From contig NC_026657.2 in assembly GCF_000004075.3 (NCBI RefSeq), positions 620,001 to 684,000 of the forward strand: a stretch of 64,000 nucleotides of DNA, written 5' to 3'. This DNA comes from Cucumis sativus. Lineage: Eukaryota > Streptophyta > Magnoliopsida > Cucurbitales > Cucurbitaceae. Positions 24,431 through 36,346 of this stretch are shown here, piece by piece; positions within the stretch are counted from its first letter, which is position 1; each line of letters starts with the position of its first letter. The position numbers and the translations under genes are program-made. The notes beneath the pieces were generated by a model. It saw only the letters and a program-made list of their open reading frames with translations, was not told the DNA's origin and ran no database searches.

Positions 24431-27076
24431 CTAAGTTGTTTTTGCAAAAAAGGCTAAGGCACCAACAAGTGGAGCGTTTATATAAGTAGCTGGCTCCGAC
24501 TGCTGATAGTTATTCCGATCGTCGGAAAATTTATCGCCATTATCAGGTCCACCAACAATGGCACCAAGGAGCAGATTTGGGTTTGGCGAAGAAGAGTACA
24601 GGAACTGGAAACCATCATTGCAAGAAACTCGATTAGGGTGTGAATGAAGGGACGGTACAGAGGAACCTCTGTGATGAATATGCTGAGGGTATCGTTCTCC
24701 AAATCCCACCATGTATGACATTTTCTCTGGATTTTCTCCCAATATGTAATCAACTTGTTTCTTTGCTTGTGCTATTAGGTCTTCTGGTGAAATCCTTGAA
24801 GTCCCACATCGAATGGATCCCCCATTGGAGCTTAGGTATTTTGCGTATGTCAGAAGAAGAAACGCTGCTGAAGTTACATATTGCAGGTTGCTCTCGCTTC
24901 CTTTGAAAAATAGTCCTCCTGTAATTTTCAATTTCTTTGAGCATGGCGTGTTTTCGTTCAAATTAGCTTGTCTGTGTACTATCTCTTCTTTTGATTCTTT
25001 GTGTATAGGGTTGAATTACATAAATCGTGTACTTTTGGCTAAGGTTATTTTGGTTTAAATTTTGATCTCTATACTTTCAAAATGTTTTTATAATCGAACA
25101 TGGTCCTTTTACTTTTATTTTATATTTTAAAGAACCAAAAAACGAAACCATAAAGATTGAAACGATCATTTTGAAAGTATAAGAACCAAAATAAATTAAG
25201 ACGGAAAGTGTAGGAACCAAAAGAGTATTTAAAAACCAATCAACCATATATTTATTAATTTATCAACTTTGGCACTCTTGAGAAAGTATTGGGTGGATAA
25301 CTGTTAGGTAGCAATCATAAATTAATAGTAAAGGACAAAAGTTGTCTTTTTTATAGGTGGATGTAATGAAATAGACATTCTGAAAGTCATGGGCAATAAT
25401 GTCTTTTTCGGTCTTTGTTGTAAAGTTTTAAGGACTAAAATGAACATTTTTTTAATTCAGGGACCAATATGGAAAAATGTTCGATATTTAGGGACGAAAA
25501 TAGGATTAAGACTGTATGTAAACAAATGTCAAGGAAACAGTTTATGTTATTGCTAACCAGGAGTATATTGACCACTAGAAGTGGAAGTTCCTGGAATGAG
25601 GGAGCATATGTAATTATCTGAGTGTGCTTTATAGATTTGGAACTCCTCCGAACTTTGCACTAAGAAATCCTGTGGCATAGGTCCACATCATGAAAAAATC
25701 ATCAAGCTTTAGTTTAGGAATTAGATTCTGGACATATATATATATATATATATATATTTTTATCAAGAGAGAGCAAAGACAGACCTGGGAGAGAAGGATC
25801 TTGGTTCCAGGGCGTTTGTCGTCCCAGCTAAAAGTGTAGTCGTCTTCTTCGGCTCCTAGTATATGGCCATTGGACTGTATATAGCTTAAATGAATGCTGT
25901 TTTTTGAGGCTTTGTAAACCCACGAGGCAGCCCATAGAAGCTCATCCTGATACAAGTCAATACGAACTCAGGAAAAAGAACACCTTGAAGGAAAAAAAAA
26001 GATTGAAAACAAGTAGATGTATGGTCATCTTATCTTCTTACTTACATTGTATCCCGAGTAAGAACAGTAAAATGGACAGACCACTGAATGGAGTGAATCA
26101 CTGTAAGAACCTCTATGCTTGTCTGCTAAATCGAATACCTGCATTGCATTAAATGGGAACTTGTTACTTTGTTTAGAGCATAATGACATGCAATGTGTAT
26201 GAGGAATGAGAGTATGATTTACTTTTAAGGCTGCGTCCAGTAATTTGTTAGAATAAGAAGGGTCGGATGCTTTGAACACGATTGAAGCTGCAGCCAACGC
26301 AGCTGCGGTCTCTGCTGCTACATCAGAGCCTGGGTTTTGAGCAGTTATCTTATACACAGTACGTGGCGTGTCCATGTCTTCTGGCCTTTCCCAACATTTA
26401 TGATCTAGGTTTGGATCTCCCACCTTCACACAAGTTTACTACTTACGTTAAAATCATTCTTGTCGTAGTGATTATTATTATCTTAACCATCACATTCTTT
26501 TTCCTTTCCTCTCTTTCTCTCACAAATTTGTTTACGGTCACTCTACTCACTTGAACATATAAGACATCAGGTGCAGCAGTAGCAGCTTTCAATAGATAAT
26601 CCGACCCCCAACGAACTGCTGCTCTTGCATTCTCAATCTCATTCCCCATCGAGTCGCCAAACTCAATGACACTCCAAGCCAGCAATGTAGTAGTAAAGGC
26701 CATTGGCAAGCCAAACTTGACATTATCCCCAGCATCATAGTAGCCACCAACAAGGTCAACCTGAAAAGTTCATATTCACATCCCATTAAGTTAGAGCCTA
26801 AGTTATTTATCAACTAGATTAGACTTATAGAAGTTACAAACATCACAATAAGAAAAATGGAAGTAAGCACACATGATAGGAGGAGCCATCTGATAAGGCT
26901 GAATCAGCTCTCCATGTGAGACGTTGGTTAGAGGGCAGCTTTCCGGATCGCTGTCCCTCAAAGAAAAGAATAGAATACTGAAGAGCAGTAGAATAATGTT
27001 GAGAAGTGAAAGCAGAGGAAGATAAGGTAAAGAGAGACAAAATGAAGTAGAGAGCCAAAGTGATTGAGAAAGACAT
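24431..27076 (-). CDS. Secreted GH9 endo-1,4-beta-glucanase, class B (7 exons)
   Basis: Hydrolyses beta-1,4-glucans in the cell wall; class B enzymes act in expansion, abscission and ripening. Minus-strand exons: 27076-26873, 26760-26551, 26423-26223, 26138-26046, 25946-25785, 25669-25558, 24918-24431. They total 1470 bases, 489 residues. A signal peptide (about 1-22) is followed directly by the GH9 domain. The catalytic region DAGDN is at 77-81, the PFYCSYSGY block is in exon 4, and RYPQHIHHR and the [10 protein letters not shown] signature are in exon 7, with general acid Glu469. There is no membrane anchor (class A) and no C-terminal CBM49 (class C). The usual YQDELLW appears as YNDELLW because exon 4 ends AAT. 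Intron 5 holds a (TA)n run and intron 6 a foldback repeat. Confidence 0.95.
25059..25192. repeat. Foldback (inverted-repeat) element in GH9 intron 6
   Basis: Arms of 26 bases at 25059-25084 and 25167-25192 are inverted copies with about three mismatches, separated by 82 bases. The arms contain ATACTTTCAAAATG. Flanking phrases of the type 'aggaccaaaa' recur to 25510. This is probably a MITE or a retroelement-derived fragment. Confidence 0.55.
25734..25758. repeat. (TA)n microsatellite in GH9 intron 5
   Basis: About 12 uninterrupted TA units within the 115-base intron 5, close to the donor of exon 5. Confidence 0.8.
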
Positions 27077-27150
27077 TGTAATATCGTTATAAGTTGTAAT
27101 ATAACACACTCACTTGGAATGATGAATGAAATAGAGGTGAAGTGGGGTGT

Positions 27151-27160
27151 TATTTATAGA
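27151..27160 (-). promoter_or_regulatory. TATA box of the GH9 gene
   Basis: TCTATAAATA on the minus strand, about 80 bases upstream of the ATG at 27076. It predicts a leader of roughly 45-50 bases. Confidence 0.65.
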
Positions 27161-28004
27161 GAAAGAAGTTTAGTTTAATGTTGGTTCAGAGAGAAATTGT
27201 TCACGGGATCAACTGCGCCAAATTGGAAGTTAATAGGTGAGGTAAAGACAAACCAACTTTACCGTTGGGATTGGATTGGATAAAGGAATGAGAAAGTCAG
27301 AGAGAAAGAAGAAAATACTTAAGTATTGAATTGAATTTTTGAGGTTATTGTTTAGTATTGAAATATTAGGAAAAGTAAGGCGTAATTTACGTGGAAAAAA
27401 AAGAAGGGGGAGAAACTTTGGATGCCAAAATAAGAGGCGGAAATACAGAATTGAATATAGGATCTCAGGAATTTGTCTGTATTTGTAAAATGAGAAGAGT
27501 CACGGGTGTTTTTATTTTTTCAGGATGACTTTGCTTTGGTTTGCTCAGCTCAGCTCACATGAGTTTCTCTTTTGCTACCAACAATACAAAAGGTAGAAAT
27601 TATGCATTCTTTAAGTTTCATTTCTTGTGATTGGCAAGTGGGATAATTCTGAACTTTCACATGTGTCTTCTTTGTTAAATTCTCTAGAAACATATTATAA
27701 ATGTATGTCTGATAATGATTTGTGGTAGAATAAATCAATCCCTTAAACATTCTTTAGAAACCTAACTAAGTTATCTTACCCTAAACCATGTTATAGCTTT
27801 AAAGACTCTTGGGAAAACCACCCGAAGAATTGATGTTTATGGGTTTTCAAAATGTAAGTTTTTAGTCTCAATTTTTGTTGAGAATAGGTTTAGAAGATTT
27901 CTGAAGTATTTTTTCTTAATAATTATTTTATGTAATTATATGAAAATTTCAAGTTAAGAATAAGGAAGTTATTTTAAATGACTAAAGTATAGCATAATAT
28001 CAAA

Positions 28005-28180
28005 GTCTATTTGGAATAGACAACGATAGACCACGATAAACTACTATTTGTGTCTATTTGTATCATGATTTCCATGATAAACACATATAGTAGTAGTCTG
28101 TCTCAGATAGACGGTGAGATTTTACTATATTTGTAAATATTTTGATTCATTTCTATATTTGAAAACAACCCTATAAAATA
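28005..28180. mobile_element. Palindromic MITE-like element, copy 2
   Basis: The internal part has inverted phrases around GATAGACCACGATAAAC and TCAGATAGACGG. The right end reads TATATTTGTAAATATTTTGA then TATATTTGAAAACAACCC, the reverse complement in kind of the left end of the element at 3045. The pair defines a non-autonomous family in this window. Confidence 0.55.
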
Positions 28181-28584
28181 AGTTCAAAAAATAGATTTAG
28201 AGAAAAGAGGTAATTTTCTTTAAAAGATATATTTCTCTTGAAATAATAATAGTAAATATTGCACACACTGTTTAACCTTATTTAAAAAAATTTCGGGACT
28301 AAAAAGCTAAATTTTGAAAACTTTGTAATCAAATACACTTACTATATGGACCAAATAAACATAAATCTGATAGTTTAAGAACTCAAATGGTAATTTTGGT
28401 CTAAGGAAGAACCGAATAGGAAAAGAACGGAAAAAAGAAAAGATAATTTCTTTCCTGAAATGGGAATTCAAAATGACCAACCTCCCTATATTGTGGAGAG
28501 ATGTTTAAAATCGTAAAAAATCATTCGGCTACAGACAAATTCAAAAGTTTGGTCATTCAAAGTGAGGAAATGACAAACTTGTTA

Positions 28585-28790
28585 AATTACCATTTTCATC
28601 CCTAAACTTTTTTTGTTCTTATTTATTTAGTCACTAAACTTCTAAAATTAGAGTTCCTAACCTTAAACCTTAAACTTTCAATTTTGTGTTTGGTAGGTTC
28701 ATAAATTTTAAAAAACATGAAAGTTCAGTTACTAGATTTGTAATTTTAAATGTTTGAGAACAAAAAAGATGCAAAATCTCGACTAAATCT
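28585..28790. repeat. Dispersed-repeat fragment
   Basis: It contains the phrases CATCCCTAAACTTTTTTTG, CTTAAACTTTCAATTTTGTG and TTTGGTAGGTTCATAAATTT. These resemble the 'constant phrase' repeats in GH9 intron 6 and FNR intron 2. Low-complexity, class unknown. Confidence 0.35.
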
Positions 28791-29094
28791 CTAATTTGAA
28801 ACTAAATAAAACTATACATTGATACCTTGGATCCTCATAGAAGGTTATGTGACATCCTTTGTTGCTTTTGTTATGGACAAAGATGGTAGATGAATTTTTC
28901 CCAAGGATATCTACATTCCCCATTTCCTAAATTTATTGTATTCCTATCCTGTGAGAGCAATTTGGCTTATGTCCTATCATATCACTCTAGTATAGAGACT
29001 TATTGAGGGTTTATTTTGTTATTTCAATGAAACTCGGTTCAATTATTTGATTATATCGAAAAATTGTAAAGAAAGTGTGATATATGAACTAATA

Positions 29095-29312
29095 ATGTGC
29101 ACTTAGCCTAGTGGTGAAGGAAACATCAAGAGAAAAAAACTGAAGATCTAGTTCACAACTTCAATTCATGGTGGCCACTACCTAGGATTTAATATCTTAT
29201 CGATTTTCTTGAAACCCAAACGATGTTAGGTCAAACAGATTGTTTCATGAGATTGATCAAGGTGCGTGTTCGTTGACTTGAACACTTGCAAATATATAAG
29301 AAAAAGAAAGAG
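29095..29312 (+). mobile_element. tRNA-derived SINE, Au-SINE-like
   Basis: A pol III A box (TTAGCCTAGTGG at 29103-29114) is followed by a diverged B box (GTTCACAACTT near 29151). After it come the typical Au-SINE-like phrases GTGGCCACTACCTAGGATTT and GAGATTGATCAAGGTGCGTG, then a short A-rich end. The order and spacing fit a diverged full-length Au-type SINE. I could not find a clear target-site duplication. Confidence 0.7.
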
Positions 29313-29657
29313 CTAAGTCTCAATCCAATCAATGATGAGTAATTAGAACAATAAAAAAAATGGCATGTTGCCACTAGGATTTGGACCGAAATCTTCAACC
29401 ACTGCCCTTCCTAGAAAATTATTGTGATTGTTATTTTTGTCTCGTGTATTAATATATTAATCTAGAAATCATAATGTTGTCAATTTTCTTGCTAATTGTT
29501 TGAAAACGAGAAGATTTAATTAATAATGCTTTGTTCATTCTTGGAAGCCTTCTACATTTGGCCTTGATTTACGGTTTAGTGTCCATTATGGAAGAAAAAA
29601 AGAATTTGTATTGCGTGTTAATGATATTAAAATTAGGCGAAATATAGGGTTTAGCAG

Positions 29658-29781
29658 TTAAAACATTTTTTTGTTATCTTTTCATTTATGTTCCCATTGT
29701 GTAAAAAGGCTCCACACTATTAAAACATTTTTTTGTTATTTTTTCATTTATGTTCCCATCTTGTAAAAAGGCTCCACACTA
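29658..29781. repeat. 62-bp tandem duplication (two copies)
   Basis: Copies 29658-29719 and 29720-29781 differ at only a few bases. Both end AAAAAGGCTCCACACTA. A further partial ACTAATTCACACTAATTC duplication follows. Confidence 0.85.
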
Positions 29782-31041
29782 ATTCACACTAATTCCTCAC
29801 TGTGGTAAAAATGTTTGTGGGTGTATTCTACTTTGTACCTAACTTTGTGCAGTCCATCTAAGTGTCTAATTGGAAGATTCAATGTGTTTTAATGTTCGTT
29901 TTCTTTTTGTGATTCAAGAGAATGCATGTAGATGAGTGGAGCGTAGTGTTATATTACTCTAAACTCACGCGGCATAATACTTATTAATTGGTCGAAAGTT
30001 AAAAGGATCTAGCTGTGTAACATGGACATGTGGAGAAGAAAATTAGTACTATGTTCTTCTAATGTGCTTAGTAGTAAGTAGTATGTGATGTAAATTTAGT
30101 GACATTTCTTATTTGCTTTGTAGGTGACCTGCCAAGCTTACGTGCAACTATGGTCACAATTTCACAGACAAAAACACAAGAGTATTATTTGCTTCAAATG
30201 GTACATGCTTGGATCCTCCAATAAGGTTGTGCTTTGTGTTTTTGTTAAAGAGAAAAAACCAACTGCTGGCTTTTTGTTGTTGGTATTGTTGAAAACACAA
30301 TGCCAAATTGTTGGTTTATAAGATTAGTTGTTTTCTGTACAAGTTGGTTAAAATATTTAGGGGATATCATCACTTGGTTGTTGGCTCAAATTGACATTGA
30401 AAACCGACTTGTTTGTTCCATCGGTTGGAGATTGTTAACCTTGGTTGAAATCAACGAGAACTCCAACGAAGTTAGAAAAACACCAAGAAAGAGGTGAAGA
30501 GGGTATGTTTAACATATACTAATTGAGTTGTTCGCGAATCATGTGGTTGGAAAAGTGTATTTCAACCTCATTGATTGAACCATTGACTACATGGACAAAT
30601 TTTCTTCCTTGTATAACTCTTTTAAAGGTAATAATTAAGTGTATAACAACATTTATGAATGATTGCAAATATAGAAAATTTCTATATAGATCTATGAGTT
30701 ATATCTGCAAATTATTTTTCGTGATCCATTTTTTCGATGAAAATATATTTTTCCATGTTCTTACTAATTAGTTGTTAACCATAAGACTAATTAATTGATG
30801 GTATATGATCAAACTCTCATCAAAATAAAAATAATATACACCATGAAAAATTTCCCTATATTCTTATAAACATGTTAAGAAGATTATCTTCTTGATTGTA
30901 TATTATCTAGCAAACACAATATCGTTTGCAAAGAAATAACAACGTTATTGCCTCCCGACTAGCAAGATAATCTATACGCTCTAGTATGGATCCAACAACG
31001 TATGACTGTATGAGTGTATTACTAGAAGTACCCCAATGTAT

Positions 31042-31748
31042 TTAAGCTAGCAATTTAGGACATAAGGGAGCACTAGTAATTGCCATAGAACCTGCCAACC
31101 ACACAAGAAGACACATTAATAAGTTGATCAAAACCAAGGGCACTTCTTAATTTTTTTTTTTCTATATCAAATATGGTTGATCATTGGAATAATGCAAAGC
31201 AAAACAAATTCCTCTTACATATATCTTTGTAGCAAGGTTGTTTGGAAACTGGATCCTCTTCAAATGGTGGTGGAACTTGCCCATATATCATCTCACAGCT
31301 CATGTCTTCAAAATCTAACGACGAGAACAATTTAAATCTAATATCTTCGCTCCAAACATAGCTAATAAAGTTAAAAAAAATACTTTTGATCCGATTAAGT
31401 CATTGTACTTTAATGTTACAACTATTTAAATATTTAAATCAAATTGTTACATGCTAAAGCTAAAGCAAATGTATAGGAATTAAATTGTTACTTCTATAAA
31501 AGTACGTACGTTCAAGATCAAAAGTGGCTTTTGACCTAACCAGAAATCTAGATATCCTTGTAAAACATATTACGATATTGAAAAGAAAGATTCACAGAAT
31601 ACATACTAGGATTCATGGTGAGAGGGAGTCCAAATTCATTGGTGAAGAAATCTTGTGTAGGTATCTTGCACATATTCACACACATACCTACACATCCACT
31701 GTTCTCTAGGTACCTAAGATGGGAATACATTGCAAAGAAAAAGACAAT

Positions 31749-31788
<40 letters not shown>

Positions 31789-33960
31789 CTTATGTAATTG
31801 TAGATTGATAGAAGAATTTGCACATCGCTGTGTGAAACCTGCCATAATGAAAATGGATTTTATACCTGCATTTCTTTATATGAACTCCACTTCTTTGCTT
31901 TATACCATTTACCTCCACTTCCACAACCTAAAACAGGAGGAAAGGTTTCTTTCATTCATATTGAAAGTTTATATGTCAAAATTACTCAGTAAAATGCCAA
32001 TGCATGGTTTCTGCTGTCACAGCCTCTAATAGTAATCAGATCACCCTCCAACAAAAGATCATTTGATGGTTATTGTAGGTGAAATTGGACCTAGCTAGGC
32101 TTGAATAAGCCTAGGGCTAATTAGATCTAATCCTAACTAATTTAAGACTAGGCGATTCTCTTTATAAGTATATGAGGTAACTTTAAGTTCAAGCTTCATT
32201 TAAATTCTGAAGTTTTCTACCTCTCCAACTTTGGCATTAGAGACAGTTTTCTTTGTTTTGCATGTATGTTACCTCTTCTCCCAAATTACAAGCTTATGTT
32301 GAAGGCTTGGTAAACTGCGTTCCTAATTAAAATCCTAAAATGGAACTTGTTTTGGGATTCTGCATTTTAGCTCACAGCAGGGGATCACAAGTAAACTTCG
32401 TTTGAGAAAGATATAAACAAACTTAACATAACATAGCATCAATGGCAGAAAGAAACTAACCACGACAAAGAGTTTATATTGAAAGGTATTTAAAATTTAA
32501 ATAAATAAGACTCCGTTTTGGTAACCATTAACGTTCTTCCTTTGTTTTCTACATTTTACCAATGATTTAGAAGCTAAACTAAAATTTGAAAACTAAAAAA
32601 GGTAGCTTGTTGAAATGTTGTTTTTGTTTTTGCTAGAGCCTTTGTACTTAAAAGAAAGAATGCAAATCATCGTAAGAATGGAGAGAAAACGAGCTTAATC
32701 TACTCAAACTAAAAACAAAAGATGAAACAGTTACTAAACGAGACTAAGTTTGAAAACCTTAAGTCGACGAAGAACCGTAAATTTAATTATACCTATACCC
32801 TTGGTCTAAACAAAAGCCATCTACGATATAGAACGCAAGCAATTTCAAATCATTCACTAACATTACTTGTTCAATAGCTATTCAAAGCATGTATGTGCAA
32901 AACCGATTCTACAGAAAACAGAGAGTACTAAGTGAAACAAAATATACAAAGAGATTCATAAAGATGAGGGCATTTTGAAGATTTAATGAAATGAAAATAC
33001 CTCGGAAGGGCCGACTAACCACTGAAAGAATGGAACTGTTATTAAAGCATTGAATTCACAAGCCCATTTCGTTGGTGGGAACAATTTCCTGAACTGCCAG
33101 CATCAGCTTCTGATTTAGTCCACAATGATATATTGAAGAAGATGAAAATATAATCCCTAAATATGGTTTTTCTATGTCCTTTGATTGCAAATAAAAGAAG
33201 GGTTATGGGTCAAAACGAGCTAAAAGACAAGCATAACTCAGCTGCACTATAAATATATTATCGATCAAGAAGTCTATGATTCAATTCTTTATATCCATAA
33301 GGGTCGTGAAATTTGAACCTTTCCAGACTTTTCAATGCGATTTGACCTTATTTACCGTCGGGTATTGAAAATGGTAAAAGTTTTATGTAGAATTCATTTA
33401 AATGCACCTACACAACCATTCTTCAAAATGGAAATTCAAATTATTTTTCCAATGAACCACAGCACAGTATGATGTTCAACAGTTTAACTTCATATATTCT
33501 GTTACGTGAAAACAACCCCATTGAATAATTTGTTCGAATGAAGCTAAAAGAGAAAAGATAAGAGAAAAGGTATGACCTGAGCCGGGGCGCCGGGAGGGAG
33601 CATAGACAAGAGAACCTCACGAACGACGATCTGCTGTTGCATTCGGGTTTTCCCTTGCATTACTCTCTTTGAAACATCAACAAACCTTTCATAATCATAA
33701 AGAAAATCCCACCATAACCCTTCTTTCTTCTTCCTTTGCTCTTTAGCATTTGCAAATTTCTCCATTTTCCTTGCAAACAGTGTCATAAAAACCTTCTCGA
33801 ACGGTCCATCATTGTACTTTGTTTTCTGCCCCAATGGAGCTGGCTCACCTGATGCCTCTGCTATCCCACATCTAATAAATCTGCTCTTTATCTTTCTATT
33901 CCTAATCTCCTTTGGAGGAGCTGTGAAGAATTGGATGCTTTGTAGCTTCAAAACCACCAT
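31042..33960 (-). CDS. D27: Beta-carotene isomerase D27 (DWARF27), strigolactone biosynthesis (6 exons)
   Basis: Plastid iron-containing isomerase that converts all-trans- to 9-cis-beta-carotene, the first committed step to strigolactones. Minus-strand exons: 33960-33577, 33093-33001, 31927-31866, 31713-31607, 31314-31219, 31091-31042. They total 792 bases, 263 residues. A basic N-terminal region serves as transit peptide. YNDGPFEKVFMTLFARKMEKF and DYERFVDVSKRVMQG identify the family. The DUF4033 core is YLENSGCVGMCVNMCKIPTQ (from 181) with its clustered cysteines, then FFTNEFGLPLTM and FEDMSCEMIYGQ. The last exon adds CSMAITSAPLCPKLLA. Start chosen at 33960 because the frame upstream has no ATG. 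Exon 5 could be read through to a stop at 31181, but the strong GTAAGA donor and the conserved CPKL end favour the sixth exon. Confidence 0.94.
31752..31785. repeat. (AT)17 microsatellite in D27 intron 3
   Basis: Seventeen uninterrupted AT units lie between exons 3 and 4, about 40 bases from the exon-4 acceptor. A likely polymorphic marker that could affect splicing if greatly expanded. Confidence 0.85.
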
Positions 33961-36346
33961 CAAAAGCACTTCCTTTAGGAAAACAAAAAAACTACTTTCT
34001 TTCTTTCCTTCCAACAAAATCTCTTCGGTATGGTTAGTATATGTTTCTTCTTCCTTCCTATTATTTCACTTTATCCAATATCATATCTTATGATGCTTAG
34101 AATAATTCAAAGTTTTGGGTGGCTGAAATAGCCTTACATTTTTTTACCATTCACAATCTTAAATGTTTGGCTAGCTTAGAACCATAAGGAAAGTTTTACG
34201 TCTTAGACCAATATCTTACGATCTAACTTTATATGTTCAAGAAAGACGAGACAACATCAAGGAAACAAAACTTTAAAAAGAGGGCAATACAAGAGAAGTA
34301 CGATAGGTATGTGTGAAATGGAAAATGAAAACACGCATTTTGAGATTTTTTAAATGAATAATATCATATCATCGTGAAAACCATATAATCAAATCACACA
34401 ACTCGTTATCTTAAAAGAGTATACGTAATAATGGGTAAGTAATGTTTTGTGATTTTGATTCATAGAGTTTCTTTCTTCTTCTATGACTTGATGGCTTTTG
34501 ACATGAGGATGAGGTTAGAAGTAGAGATGTGTGGTTGTGGTGTGTGAAGAAATGGATAGGAGCAATATGTGGTGAGTATAAACACTTCAAAATCAACACT
34601 CACATGCTTGTGGGACAAAAAAGATTTGAAATTCTACTAAAGTTAGTTTTTATATAGAAAAAAATGGTCTAACTCATGTGTTTCCTCGTTTTTCTCGATT
34701 TAAATCGTACTTTGAACATATACTCATTGCTTTTTGTCTATTTATTAGTCAGTCAATCAATTAAGTAGAATGATATTAGCTTTTAGAATTTACACCATCT
34801 CTTTCTCAAACTCAAACAATAAACTAGAGTTATTAGAATTTGAACTTCTAATATTTCTCAAGGGTACATAATTCATTGCTTTAACCAAAATTGGAGTAGT
34901 CTCCACAAAAGTTCCTTTGTCAACCTAATCAAAGTTACTAATATACTTGATACGACTTTTAACCATTATTGTCAACGACCGTTTTACATATGTTTTGAAA
35001 TCGTACAAGCACATATATCATATTGATATCGATGTCTCTCTATTAGTGGGTCAAGTCAAGCCAATTGTAATTGTTTTTTACACATACCTTAGATTCTTTT
35101 AGTTCAAATTAGAAATAATGTGTTAAAGTGGAATTCAAAGTTGTATTAATTTCATAAGACTGCTCTCAAGTAGGTTTCACAAAGGTTTTACTTAGTCAAT
35201 ATGATATTTAATAGTAATTCATACATGCCATTGATGATCACCTTTTAATTAATTATTTTTGTGAATATGATCTATCATATATCATTCATTTTAAGTATTA
35301 TGATCCCAAACTAATTGATTATTAACGTGAACACTTAATTTTACCATAAAATTCAATCCAAATATATGATTATATATAGAATAATTCAAAGCATTGGGAA
35401 AATGACCTAAAAACCATGTATTATATATATTTTTATCAGCTAGTATATAATTGAAATTAGGGCTAATTAATTTTCTGATGAAAATGAACTTACATACTTT
35501 GAAAAATACATAAAAAACATAAAACTTTTTTAGATTATTTGGTTGTTGATGACCCCACAAACTAACATATATACATATGATTATATTATATACTTTATCT
35601 CTTATGTTCCCCATTTGAATTTTATATATATATATTTGATCATCAATCTTTTTCCCACTTTAATAAAAGAAAAAGAAAAACCTCACCATGATGATCATGA
35701 GTTAACTTCCATTTTAAAACTTGCCCACACACATATATCTTGCAATTCACTCCCTTCTAATTTGAGTATATGCATATGTTTATGTTTCCAAAATATAATA
35801 GTAACTAAGCATAAAGGAATAAAATTTGATTAATAATTTGAATATGGCTATTTATGATCTAATACTCAAAAGTAGGCCAAAATGCTTCCATAATCTAAGT
35901 TGTATTTGTATTTACGTTATCTATGAGATTTTAGTCCTAAGGTTTAGAAGAGTTCGCTGTATATAGACTCTCTAACTCTATTGACGCGTTTGAATCTACA
36001 ATATGATAGTTTCTTCTCTAATAATAAGTTGTTTTTTCTGTTTACCTCTTAGGTGAGTGAACTGAACTGGTATATTGTTGATAAGCAATGGAAAAAAATT
36101 GATTACACGTAGGAGAATTAAGTTGAAAGTAGATATGCAACATTATATTCATAACATAAGCAAAGACAAGGTATTACATAAGCAAAGACATCCTTGTTGT
36201 TTCAACAATACTATTACCTATAGTACAGAATCAGATTCAAGAACATACGTATGGACACAAAAAGCTTAACAAATGCAGACGTACCGAGACTTTAAAGAAC
36301 GATAAACCGAAAAATAAAGGGAACATTATTTCATGCAGAATCAAGA
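33961..36346. other. Intergenic region, D27 promoter and bHLH 3' side
   Basis: No gene recognised. A SINE-like head is listed separately at about 34815-34905. The open frame at 35291-35614 is AT-rich chance coding. The D27 promoter should occupy the first kilobase, but I see no element clear enough to name. Confidence 0.45.
34815..34905 (-). mobile_element. Possible tRNA-derived SINE head
   Basis: On the minus strand TTTTGGTTAAAGCAATG (A-box-like) is followed about 35 bases later by GAAGTTCAAATTCTAAT (B-box-like), the spacing of a tRNA-related pol III promoter. There is no cloverleaf that would make a functional tRNA, so a SINE remnant is preferred. Confidence 0.45.

Larger units (their letters stand above)
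27165..31041. other. Intergenic region upstream of GH9, downstream of D27
   Basis: About 3.9 kb without a supportable gene. It contains a MITE copy, a dispersed-repeat stretch (28585-28790), an Au-SINE-like element and a 62-bp duplication, each listed separately. Open frames at 30124-30771 show no domain and no plausible splice structure. Confidence 0.5.

Noticed and set aside
30124..30771. Three consecutive short plus-strand frames
   Set aside because: They do not form a continuous protein by plausible splicing and show no family motif.
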